Assembly (NCBI GenBank): GCA_016297165.1
Contig: JAEDHF010000006.1
Location: 1 to 28,656, forward strand
Source of the DNA: Oscillospiraceae bacterium
Lineage (GTDB): Bacteria > Bacillota > Clostridia > Oscillospirales > Ruminococcaceae
DNA length: 28,656 bases
Reading direction: 5' to 3'
Shown piece by piece: positions 21,871 through 28,656 of this stretch. Under the pieces are notes generated by a model that was given only the letters and a program-made list of their open reading frames with translations, did not search any database and had not been told where the DNA came from. Each line of letters starts with the position of its first letter. Position 1 is the first letter of the stretch. Made by a program: the position numbers and the translations under genes.

Positions 21871-23247
21871 TCAGCAGGTTATTACAATCTCCCTGTTATC
21901 GTTCATTCCGATTTTACAGGTTGTCTTTTTATCGGAAACGGTAAGTCTGGAGTTGTTTATTCTTATGGTAACGCCGGGGAAAATAGCCCTGTTTACCTTT
22001 ACTTTAAGGTCGTTGTTGCCGTTTATTTCCTTTTCTATATCGGCAATTCTCGCCTTAATTGCATTTATCGCCTTCATGTGGCCGAATTTCGCTCTTATGG
22101 AGGTAGCCAGCATTTCCTCTCTCTGCTGTGGGAGCTGTCCTGCCTTTTTCTGCTTTTGGAGCGTTTCACAGACAAGATTAAGCTGTTCAAGCTGCTGGTT
22201 GTATTCCTTTAGCTTCTTTTCGTGCTCGATTTTTTCTTCTGCAAGGACGGCTACGTTACCAAGAGTAATAATAGTCCTTATGTAGGTATCCGAGCCGATA
22301 TAATTAGCTTCAACATCACTTAGGCAGGTATATTTTCCTCCTACGATAGCGGACTTTCCGCCCTTAGCGGTAAGATTACCGTTACTAAACAGGGTACAGC
22401 TCACAAAGCTTTGCGCCGTACAGTTTCCGTTGGACTCTATGGTTGAGTTTTCACAGAAGGAGGCGGTTATATCTCCTGCTGCCTTAACCTCGGAATTTAT
22501 TATACCGAGTCTTACGGAGATTGAGGATTCCGAAGTAACGCTTGCTCCCGTAATATTGCCGAAAACGTTGATATCGCCTACTGCCTTAACTACGAAGCCT
22601 TCGTTTATATTGCCCTTTATTACTATGTCGCCGATAAAATCAATATTACCTACCGAAAGGTCAACGTCATCGGAAATAGTAAGCACATCATCCACCACGA
22701 AACGGTCCTTGTTCCAGCGTAGATTTCCCGAAACCGCCGCAATAAGCTTTGTACCGTCCTCGGAAACCGCTACGCCGTTACCCGAATATACCTTTGCAGG
22801 CTTTCCGGGAAACTGATTCTGTACAACGCCTCTTATATCCTTTCCGGGCTTTCCGGGAGTTTCGGGTACGATATCGGCGATAACCTCGCCCTGCTTTATG
22901 TTCTTTATTGTACCGAGGTCACGGTAATCCACGTTTCCGAACTCGTCCTCTTTTATTACAGCGGCCGAGGCCTGCTCAAAATAGTATTTAAGATAGCCGT
23001 TCTCCCCGTCAACAGGTGCGTCGCCCTTGGCAAGAAGCACGCTATGGCCGTATCCACCCCCCTTGAAAATATCGTCGAAGGCAGACTCGATAACATTATA
23101 TCTGATGCCGTTTTCGGCTACAGTTCTTCTCGCCTCCTCCTCGGTCACGGGCTTTCCGCCATGAAGGGGCTCGGTAACAACAATATGAGCGGTCATATAC
23201 TTTTCGTCGATATTTACCGTTACGGTTCCGTTAATAGGTTCAGCCAT
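21871..23247 (-). CDS. FapA-like protein (DUF342 family)
   Basis: The protein has 458 residues. An N-terminal domain (about 1-130, with IRYNVIESAFDDIF and LAKGDAPVDGENGYLKYYF) is followed by a right-handed beta-helix of short hydrophobic turns (DVDLSVGNIDFIGDIVIKGN, then INEGFVVKAVGDINVFGNI). A charged coiled coil runs at about 320-395 (KIEHEKKLKEYNQQLEQL), and a final beta segment carries FPGVTIRINNSRL. This layout is that of DUF342/FapA proteins. Vibrio FapA is involved in glucose signalling and flagellar control; most firmicute members are uncharacterised, some near motility or chemotaxis genes. It heads a three-gene minus-strand group, which suggests a signalling or surface role but not a precise one. 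The ribosome site is weak (AGAGATGAT). Confidence 0.85.
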   Translation of the reverse strand: MAEPINGTVTVNIDEKYMTAHIVVTEPLHGGKPVTEEEARRTVAENGIRYNVIESAFDDIFKGGGYGHSVLLAKGDAPVDGENGYLKYYFEQASAAVIKEDEFGNVDYRDLGTIKNIKQGEVIADIVPETPGKPGKDIRGVVQNQFPGKPAKVYSGNGVAVSEDGTKLIAAVSGNLRWNKDRFVVDDVLTISDDVDLSVGNIDFIGDIVIKGNINEGFVVKAVGDINVFGNITGASVTSESSISVRLGIINSEVKAAGDITASFCENSTIESNGNCTAQSFVSCTLFSNGNLTAKGGKSAIVGGKYTCLSDVEANYIGSDTYIRTIITLGNVAVLAEEKIEHEKKLKEYNQQLEQLNLVCETLQKQKKAGQLPQQREEMLATSIRAKFGHMKAINAIKARIADIEKEINGNNDLKVKVNRAIFPGVTIRINNSRLTVSDKKTTCKIGMNDNREIVITC

Positions 23248-23281
23248 AGTATCATCTCTTTTCTGTTATATATTTGTACGC

Positions 23282-23319
23282 CAAAATGGCATAATGGCAA
23301 TACTGCACAAAATGGCATA
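23282..23319. repeat. Direct repeats in the fapA-like gene leader
   Basis: CAAAATGGCATA occurs at 23282-23293 and 23308-23319, 26 bases apart start to start, with a partial copy ATGGCA between them. The first is also part of the palindrome GCCAAAATGGC. They lie between the promoter and the start codon of the fapA-like gene, so they may be an operator or RNA-level control element. Confidence 0.5.
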
Positions 23320-23336
23320 AGTATCTATTCTGTTTT

Positions 23337-23365
23337 ATTATAGCACATATCCGTTAAGATTTCCA
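23337..23365 (-). promoter_or_regulatory. Promoter of the fapA-like gene group
   Basis: Minus-strand extended -10 TGCTATAAT (TATAAT at 23337-23342). Seventeen bases upstream is TGGAAA (23360-23365), a poor -35, as is usual with extended -10 promoters. Confidence 0.65.
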
Positions 23366-23389
23366 CAAAAAAAGATAAGTTTTAACTAT

Positions 23390-23419
23390 ATCACAAAAAT
23401 ATCACTCTATTTTTGTGAT
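23390..23419 (-). terminator. Hairpin across the pcrA stop codon
   Basis: ATCACAAAAAT, loop of 8, ATTTTTGTGAT: a perfect 11-pair inverted repeat that includes the last codons and stop of pcrA. On the minus strand a T run occurs only about 14-20 bases later, so it is an AT-rich, possibly weak terminator. Confidence 0.5.
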
Positions 23420-25753
23420 TTTCGCAAAATTCGCCGCCAGCTTTTTCGTGCCTACCCTGTCGAAAATAATTTCAAGAAGGGTATCGTTACCCATGGGCGT
23501 AGCATTAGCTACCGTTCCCTCTCCGAAAACGTTATGGCGGATTCTGTCCCCTGCCGAGAAGCTTTCCCTGTTCATTTCCATAGGCTTTCTTACGCTGTGC
23601 TCCCTTAAATAGTTGGGCTTATTGCCGCTATCCTCGGTTTTTCTCTGAAGTCCGCCGCCTCTGCCCGTCCTGTCGTTATAGTTCATATATTCCGAAGGAA
23701 TTTCACGGATAAAGCGTGAAATCTGATTATGCTGGGTCTGACCGTAGAGAAGCCTGCTTTCCGCAGAAGTTATGAAAAGCCTCCTTTTCGCTCTCGTTAT
23801 GGCTACATAGCAAAGACGCCTGTCCTCCTCCAGCTCGTACATATCCCCGAAGCTCCGAAGGGAGGGGAAAATTCCCTCCTCTGCCCCTACGATAAAGACG
23901 TTCTCGAATTCGAGACCCTTAGCTGCGTGCATTGTCATAAGAGTTACCCTGTCCTCCTCGGCGTCGTAGCTGTCAAGATCGGATATAAGGGCAATCTGCT
24001 CCAGATAATCGAAAAGACTGTGGCTTTCGTTCTCACGGCAGAAGGTTACCATTGAGGATTTAAGCTCTCGGATATTTTCTATTCTTGCAAGCCCCTCGTC
24101 TCCCTGGGTAAGTAATGCGGTCATATAGCCCGACTGCTCCATAACGTCGTCGAGGATATCGGTAATTTCCCTCTCGTCGGCTGTATCAATAAGCTCACGG
24201 AACATTTTTCCCACAGGAAGAAGCGCCTTCGACTTTTTCGAAAGCTTAACGAATTCCTCACAGCGCTCCATTGTTTCAACAGGGCTTATTCCGAGAGAAA
24301 GAGAAATGCTCTCGATTTCCTTCCAGGTTGCTTCCCCTATACCCCTTTTCGGCTCGTTTATGATTCTTCCTAAGCGGACAAGGTCGTAGGGGTTGGAGAT
24401 AACGCTTAAATACGCCAATGCGTCCTTTATTTCCTTACGCTCATAGAACCTTGTACCCCCCACAATTTTATAGGGTATCGCCATTTTTCCAAGCGTAATT
24501 TCAAAAAGACGGGACTGGGAATTGTTGCGGTATAAAATAGCGCTGTCGGCGAAGCTTCCGCCCTCTTTTTTGAAATTGAGAACCTGCTCCGCTGCGAAAA
24601 GAGCCTCATTCTGTTCATCGGTAAAGCGGTAAACTTCAACCTTTTCTCCGTCGCCTAAATCCGACCAGAGATTCTTGTCCTTATGCTGGGTGTTGTTCTT
24701 TATTACTGCGTTCGCCGCTTCAAGGATATTGCAGGTTGAACGGTAATTCTGCTCTAACTTGATTGTTTTTGCATTGAACTGGTTTTCAAAGGAAAGGATA
24801 TTTTCAATAGTAGCGCCACGGAATCGGTAAATTGACTGATCCTCGTCGCCTACTACACAAAGATTGTTCTTCCCCCCCGAAATAAGGCGTACAAGCTCAT
24901 ACTGCGCCATATTTGTATCCTGATACTCGTCCACCATAACATAGTCGAAATGATTCTGCCAGTAGGAAAGTATCTCCCTGTCTGCCTTAAAGACCTCTAC
25001 GGTTTTCATTATAATATCGTCGAAATCGAGAGCGTTAGCCTGCTTTAAACGATTCTGGTATTCATAGTAGATATCACGGATAACCTGAAGCTGGAAATCT
25101 GCCTTTCCGCCGTTTTCTACGGGGAATTTCTCCGGAGGCAGGAGCTTATCCTTCGCCTTTGAAATCGAGGACATAACAACCTTCGGGTTAAAGGTCTTAT
25201 CGGAGATATTCATAGCCTCCATAACGCTCTTTATTACCCTTTTGCTGTCGTCGGTATCATATATTACGAAATTCGGCTTATAGCCGATAGCTTCGATACT
25301 TCTTCGGAGAATCTTAACGCAGGTTGAATGGAAGGTGGCTGCCCATACGTCGGCGGCAGGAGCATTCATAACCGCAAGACGGCTCTTAAGCTCGGAGGCC
25401 GCCTTATTCGTAAAGGTTACCGCAAGAATTTTCCAGGGAAGCGCCTTGTTATGACCGATAATTTCGGAAAGATGGCCGATAACCTCGGGAGAATCGGGAT
25501 AGAGCCCGTCGGCGTAGAATTTAAGGAACTGCTTATCGTCGTCGGAGATATTACGCTCATAATCCGCCTTATAAGCGTCGCCGAAAAGGAGAAGATTTGC
25601 TATTCTGTTACAGAGGACGGTGGTTTTTCCGCTTCCTGCCCCCGCGATAATAAGAACAGCTCCCTCGGTCTGAAAAATCGCCTCTCTCTGGGGCTCATTA
25701 GTTCTTTCGAAGTATTTTAAAATGGCATTTTTCTTTAATTCGCTGAATTCCAT
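23402..25753 (-). CDS. pcrA: ATP-dependent DNA helicase PcrA/UvrD
   Basis: 3'-5' SF1A helicase for repair and for clearing obstacles from replication and transcription. The protein has 783 residues. The Q motif is in TNEPQREAIF, Walker A GAGSGKTT at 38-45, Walker B VMVDEYQDTN, motif III VGDEDQSIYRFRGA, motif IV LEQNYRST, motif V VTLMTMHAAKGLEF, and motif VI LCYVAITRAKRRLF. About 50 residues (57-106) are inserted between motifs I and Ia compared with Bacillus PcrA. The C-terminal ~55 residues (GDRIRHNVFGEGTV...) form the Tudor-like domain that binds RNA polymerase in PcrA. I chose ATG at 25751-25753, after GGGAGG; an upstream in-frame ATG overlaps that site. Confidence 0.96.
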   Translation of the reverse strand: MEFSELKKNAILKYFERTNEPQREAIFQTEGAVLIIAGAGSGKTTVLCNRIANLLLFGDAYKADYERNISDDDKQFLKFYADGLYPDSPEVIGHLSEIIGHNKALPWKILAVTFTNKAASELKSRLAVMNAPAADVWAATFHSTCVKILRRSIEAIGYKPNFVIYDTDDSKRVIKSVMEAMNISDKTFNPKVVMSSISKAKDKLLPPEKFPVENGGKADFQLQVIRDIYYEYQNRLKQANALDFDDIIMKTVEVFKADREILSYWQNHFDYVMVDEYQDTNMAQYELVRLISGGKNNLCVVGDEDQSIYRFRGATIENILSFENQFNAKTIKLEQNYRSTCNILEAANAVIKNNTQHKDKNLWSDLGDGEKVEVYRFTDEQNEALFAAEQVLNFKKEGGSFADSAILYRNNSQSRLFEITLGKMAIPYKIVGGTRFYERKEIKDALAYLSVISNPYDLVRLGRIINEPKRGIGEATWKEIESISLSLGISPVETMERCEEFVKLSKKSKALLPVGKMFRELIDTADEREITDILDDVMEQSGYMTALLTQGDEGLARIENIRELKSSMVTFCRENESHSLFDYLEQIALISDLDSYDAEEDRVTLMTMHAAKGLEFENVFIVGAEEGIFPSLRSFGDMYELEEDRRLCYVAITRAKRRLFITSAESRLLYGQTQHNQISRFIREIPSEYMNYNDRTGRGGGLQRKTEDSGNKPNYLREHSVRKPMEMNRESFSAGDRIRHNVFGEGTVANATPMGNDTLLEIIFDRVGTKKLAANFAKITKIE

Positions 25754-25782
25754 AAAGCCTCCCATTATGCCTAAACAACACA

Positions 25783-25810
25783 AGTCTGACCTACTTTCGT
25801 AAGTCAGACT
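25783..25810 (-). terminator. Terminator after the SPFH gene
   Basis: Minus-strand AGTCTGACTTAC, loop GAAA, GTAGGTCAGACT: a 12-pair stem (one G-T) capped by a GNRA tetraloop; the trailing T tract is broken (TGTGTTGTTT). It lies between the SPFH gene and pcrA. Confidence 0.7.
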
Positions 25811-25833
25811 GCGTATATTATCCTATAATCCTA

Positions 25834-26769
25834 TTACTGAATATTGCTCTCAACTACATAGTCAGAGCTGTTGTTTGTCTTAGGCGTGGACTGGGTTGTT
25901 CCGAGGGAAACGAAGGGATTAACTCCGTCGCCGATAACCTGGGGAAGAACACCGTTCCAGTTATTTATCTTAAGGTATTCGATGTAGTTGGGGCTGTTTT
26001 CAAGCTTTTCCTGTACTACCTCGATAGCGTAAGCCTGTGCCTCTGCTGCGAGCTTCTTGGAGTCTGCTTCTGCCTGCGCCTGGATAACTATCTGCTTAGC
26101 CTCTTCTTCCTTTTCCTTGGTTTTGTTCTCCATTTTTAAGGCGTCCTGTGCGGCGATAACCTTAGCCTGGATAGAGGACTCGAAGGCGTCGTCGAAGCTT
26201 AAGTTTTCGATAGCGAAGGCTTCCACAACAATACCGTTCTGGGCGAGGATAGGTCTTAAACAGTTTTCTATAGTCTGCTGGACATCGCCACGGGACTGGA
26301 CAAGCTCCTCCGCCTTAACCTTACCGATTTCGTTCTTGGTAATCTTAGCTACGTTCTGAACTAAAAGCTTTGTTTCTACGTTAGAGATACCTACCTCTCT
26401 TATAATGGAGGAAAGCTTACTCTTATCGTAGGAGTAGTTAAGCTTTAAGCTTAATTCCTGTACCGTCTGGGTGTCGCTTGTATAAGCGTCTGTGGTGGTG
26501 GAATAAACCTGCTGTCTTATGTCAACCTGCTCGATTTCCTCAACAAAGGGAATACGGAAGTTAAGACCTGCGGTAAGGCCGTCGTTTACAATCTGACCGA
26601 AGCGGTATTTAACACCGATAAAGCCCTCGTTTACGATAGTGAAGCAGTTAAACAGAACGATAAGTACGAGTACCGCTACTACGCCGATTCCGACATATTT
26701 GCCGTATTTCTTATCTCCGCTTTTTCCCGAGGAGGAGGCGCTGTTTGTTGTAAATTTAATTTCAGACAT
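25834..26769 (-). CDS. SPFH/band 7 (prohibitin-like) membrane protein
   Basis: The protein has 311 residues. A short polar N-terminus (1-22) is followed by one membrane helix at about 25-43 (YVGIGVVAVLVLIVLFNCF), the SPFH/prohibitin domain from about 45 to 215 (IVNEGFIGVKYRFGQ, then GLNFRIPFVEEIEQVDIRQQ), and a long Glu/Ala/Lys coiled coil at about 210-260 (ENKTKEKEEEAKQ). The tail is polar (TQSTPKTNNSSDY). The family forms large membrane-bound cages and scaffolds, often with FtsH-type proteases, but no protease gene is adjacent. The gene stands alone, with its own promoter set between two palindromes and a terminator after it, which suggests dedicated regulation. Confidence 0.92.
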   Translation of the reverse strand: MSEIKFTTNSASSSGKSGDKKYGKYVGIGVVAVLVLIVLFNCFTIVNEGFIGVKYRFGQIVNDGLTAGLNFRIPFVEEIEQVDIRQQVYSTTTDAYTSDTQTVQELSLKLNYSYDKSKLSSIIREVGISNVETKLLVQNVAKITKNEIGKVKAEELVQSRGDVQQTIENCLRPILAQNGIVVEAFAIENLSFDDAFESSIQAKVIAAQDALKMENKTKEKEEEAKQIVIQAQAEADSKKLAAEAQAYAIEVVQEKLENSPNYIEYLKINNWNGVLPQVIGDGVNPFVSLGTTQSTPKTNNSSDYVVESNIQ

Positions 26770-26801
26770 AACTTTTTATCCTTTCTTTAACCGTCTTTAT
26801 G

Positions 26802-26818
26802 AGTAAATAATATTTACT
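26802..26818. promoter_or_regulatory. Palindrome at the SPFH start site
   Basis: AGTAAATA-A-TATTTACT, a perfect 17-base palindrome 8 bases downstream of the -10 box. A related copy is at 26865-26879. It is a candidate repressor site; no regulator is assigned. Confidence 0.6.
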
Positions 26819-26826
26819 TTACATAA

Positions 26827-26855
26827 ATATTACCACTTTTTCTTTTATTTGTCAA
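26827..26855 (-). promoter_or_regulatory. SPFH gene promoter
   Basis: Minus-strand TTGACA (26850-26855), 17 bases, TAATAT (26827-26832), about 60 bases before the ATG. Confidence 0.88.
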
Positions 26856-26864
26856 TAGGCGAAA

Positions 26865-26879
26865 GTAAATTTTATTTAC
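26865..26879. promoter_or_regulatory. Second palindrome, upstream of the SPFH -35 box
   Basis: GTAAAT-TTT-ATTTAC, same arms and spacing as the site at 26803-26817, 62 bases away centre to centre (about six helical turns), with the promoter between them. Confidence 0.55.
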
Positions 26880-26891
26880 GGCTGCATTCTC

Positions 26892-28656
26892 TTATTTTTC
26901 TATAAGCTCGGAATACTTATCCTTTACCTCTGCCGCAGGGGAAACTACCGCCGAACCGTCCTTATTAAGACGGCGAACCGCCTGTGTAAGCATAAGCTTT
27001 ATACGGTTAATCTGATTTACCTCGGAAGCGCCGGGGTCGTAGTCAACGGCAATAATGTTGGACTCGGGGTGTCTGCGGCGAAGCTCTCCGATAACGCCCT
27101 TGCCGGTAACGTGATTGGGGAGACAAGCGAAGGGCTGCATACAGATGATATTGTTTACGCCGCTTTCGATAAGCTCCAGCATTTCCGCAGAAAGGAACCA
27201 GCCCTCGCCTGCGATATTGCCCGTAGAAACGATACCCTCAACAAGCTCTCTCATGTGAGCAATCGTAGTAAAGCCGCCGAACTTCGTACCCTCAAGCGCA
27301 TCGGCTATAGGCTTCTGGATACGTTCAAGAAGAGAGATAGCCATATTGCTTACACGGTATCTTGTATTTGAAACGGTAAGAAATTCGTGACGGGAATTAG
27401 CGTGGTCACAGAAAAAGTAGATAAAGCCCATAAGGTCGGGAACTACGGCTTCTGCACCCTCGGCTTCGATAAAGCCTACAACATCGTTATTGGCTATCGG
27501 GTTATACTTAACGAGAATTTCGCCTACCACGCCCACACGGGGCTTAACCACGTCGTATGTAGGCAGAGCGTTAAATTCCTCAACAATTTTCTTAACGTTC
27601 TTCTTGTATCTCGAAAAGCTTAAATGCCTTAAATCCTCACAGAGGTACTCGTTCCACTTTTCATAAAGCCTGTCTGCGCTTCCCTTTTCGATTTCGTAGG
27701 GTCTTACCCTATAAAGACAGCGTGTAATAAGGTCGCCGTAAAGCACACCCATAAAGGCTCTTATTGCAAGAGGAACGGTAATCTTAAAGCCGGGCTGTTT
27801 CTCGAAGCCGTTAAAGTTAAGGGAAAGTAAGGGGGTATCGGCATAACCGCCGTCGGCAAGCGCCTTTTTAATCATACTGATATAGTTGGTTGCACGGCAG
27901 GCACCGCCTGTCTGTGTAATTAAAAGGGCAGTCTTGCTTAAATCGTATTCGCCGCTGTCCAGCGCTCTCATAAGCTGTCCTACCGTAAGGATTGAGGGGT
28001 AACAAGCGTCGTTGTTTACATATTTAAGGCCGGTGTCAACCACCTGCTTCGAATAATCCTTAAGTACGATAAAGTCGTAGCCCGAATGCCTGAAGGCAGC
28101 CTGTAAGAATTCGAAATGATAGGGCGCCATCTGGGGAGCAAGGATTGTATAGCGGCTTCTCATTTCCTTTGTGAATACAGGCTGTTTTTGGTAACCCGTA
28201 TATTTCTTCTCGGAAACGTAGCCGTTACGCTCTCTTTCCTCCATTACCGATATAAGGGAGCGAAGTCTTATTCTCGCCGCACCAAGGTTATTTACCTCGT
28301 CAATTTTAAGGAGCGTGTACATTCTTCCGCTGCCCTGTAAAATCTCCTGCACCTCGTCGGTAGTAACTGCGTCAAGTCCGCAGCCGAAGCTGTTGAGCTG
28401 CACGAGCTCAAGGTTCTTTCTTTCGGAAACGAGAGCGGCGGCATTATAAAGCCTGTTGTGGTACATCCACTGGTCAACTACTCTTATAGGTCGGGGCAGG
28501 TCGCCGAGATGAGCTACTGCGTCCTCGGTAAGAACAGCGAAGCCGTAACCGTTTATCATTTCGGGAATACCGTGATTGATTTCGGGGTCAACGTGGTAGG
28601 GTCGTCCTGCAAGAACAATACCCTTTTCGCCCTTTTCCTCGAGAAGCTTAAGGATA
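26892..28656 (-). CDS. 2-hydroxyacyl-CoA dehydratase/activase-type protein, N-terminus outside window
   Basis: The reading frame is open to the right edge; visible are the last 587 codons of a protein that in this family is often about 1,400 residues, with BadF/BcrA-type activase ATPase domains ahead of this part. Seen here: GIVLAGRPYHVDPEINHGIP, then YGFAVLTED, typical of the DUF2229/HgdB-like region. Cysteines that could hold an Fe-S cluster are in NSFGCGLDAVTTDE, NNDACYPSI, TQTGGACRATNY and MQPFACLPNHVTG. Related activases inject low-potential electrons in difficult dehydrations or reductions; for the giant fused proteins the substrate is unknown. The C-terminus is DKYSELIEK. An ATG at 28559 exists, but conserved sequence continues before it, so it is internal. 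Confidence 0.9.
   Translation of the reverse strand, partial: ILKLLEEKGEKGIVLAGRPYHVDPEINHGIPEMINGYGFAVLTEDAVAHLGDLPRPIRVVDQWMYHNRLYNAAALVSERKNLELVQLNSFGCGLDAVTTDEVQEILQGSGRMYTLLKIDEVNNLGAARIRLRSLISVMEERERNGYVSEKKYTGYQKQPVFTKEMRSRYTILAPQMAPYHFEFLQAAFRHSGYDFIVLKDYSKQVVDTGLKYVNNDACYPSILTVGQLMRALDSGEYDLSKTALLITQTGGACRATNYISMIKKALADGGYADTPLLSLNFNGFEKQPGFKITVPLAIRAFMGVLYGDLITRCLYRVRPYEIEKGSADRLYEKWNEYLCEDLRHLSFSRYKKNVKKIVEEFNALPTYDVVKPRVGVVGEILVKYNPIANNDVVGFIEAEGAEAVVPDLMGFIYFFCDHANSRHEFLTVSNTRYRVSNMAISLLERIQKPIADALEGTKFGGFTTIAHMRELVEGIVSTGNIAGEGWFLSAEMLELIESGVNNIICMQPFACLPNHVTGKGVIGELRRRHPESNIIAVDYDPGASEVNQINRIKLMLTQAVRRLNKDGSAVVSPAAEVKDKYSELIEK

Noticed and set aside
23281..23320. Sigma-54 promoter suggested by repeated TGGCA
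   Set aside because: No GG-N10-GC spacing is found on either strand; the repeats are better described as direct repeats downstream of a sigma-A type promoter.
1..28656. CRISPR arrays, insertion sequences, prophage genes, toxin-antitoxin pairs
   Set aside because: No repeat-spacer pattern, transposase, integrase, capsid or small paired toxin genes were seen.

Overview
The window reads as chromosomal DNA of a low-to-mid GC Gram-positive anaerobe, class Clostridia, most likely an Oscillospirales/Ruminococcaceae-type gut bacterium. The evidence is: a T-box leader, near-consensus TTGACA-17-TATAAT promoters throughout, strong GGAGG ribosome sites, a clostridial IscR-IscS-IscU set, a very large 2-hydroxyacyl-CoA dehydratase/activase-type protein, and a PcrA helicase with an insertion between motifs I and Ia. 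There is no phage, IS, CRISPR or plasmid signal; almost everything is housekeeping.

Layout. 1-6723: a minus-strand branched-chain amino acid operon ilvA-ridA-ilvB-ilvN-ilvC-ilvD (ilvD runs off the left edge), driven by one consensus promoter and a long T-box leader. 6773-9045: divergent iscR (minus) and iscS-iscU (plus) for Fe-S cluster assembly, with repeated candidate operator sites between them. 9049-9290: two hairpin terminators, tRNA-Gln(TTG), and a second partial copy of that tRNA's 3' end. 9299-12535: the conserved rpmH-rnpA-yidD-yidC-jag cluster (minus), without dnaA next to it. 12887-15342: a polar amino-acid ABC importer (binding protein, permease, ATPase; plus). 15573-15663: tRNA-Ser(GGA). 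15765-17321: a PDZ/radical-SAM/DUF512 protein and rpmF (L32). 17429-19252: a small P-loop protein and pgi. 19578-19781: rpmE (L31, plus). 19888-23247: a minus-strand group of fapA-like (DUF342), an orphan LolD/MacB-type ABC ATPase and an EAL-like/HDOD protein. 23402-25753: pcrA. 25834-26769: an SPFH/prohibitin-like membrane protein. 26892-28656: the C-terminal part of a 2-hydroxyacyl-CoA dehydratase-type protein.

The most interesting element is the ilv leader (about 6212-6690, minus). It holds two consecutive T-box decoding domains about 180 nt apart. The upstream one carries a CTC (Leu) triplet at the specifier position and the downstream one ATC (Ile). Only one antiterminator/terminator is visible, after the Ile unit. 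The antiterminator bulge TGGT would fit the A73-CCA end of both tRNA-Leu and tRNA-Ile. The arrangement therefore looks like a two-input riboswitch that reads leucine and isoleucine starvation through one output, which is logical because the operon makes isoleucine, valine and the 2-oxoisovalerate precursor of leucine.

Secondary points of interest are: two GTAAAT-N3-ATTTAC palindromes around the SPFH promoter, a roughly 175-residue insertion in the external loop of YidC, the repeated TGCCATTTTG elements in the fapA leader, and the tRNA-Gln 3'-end duplication.
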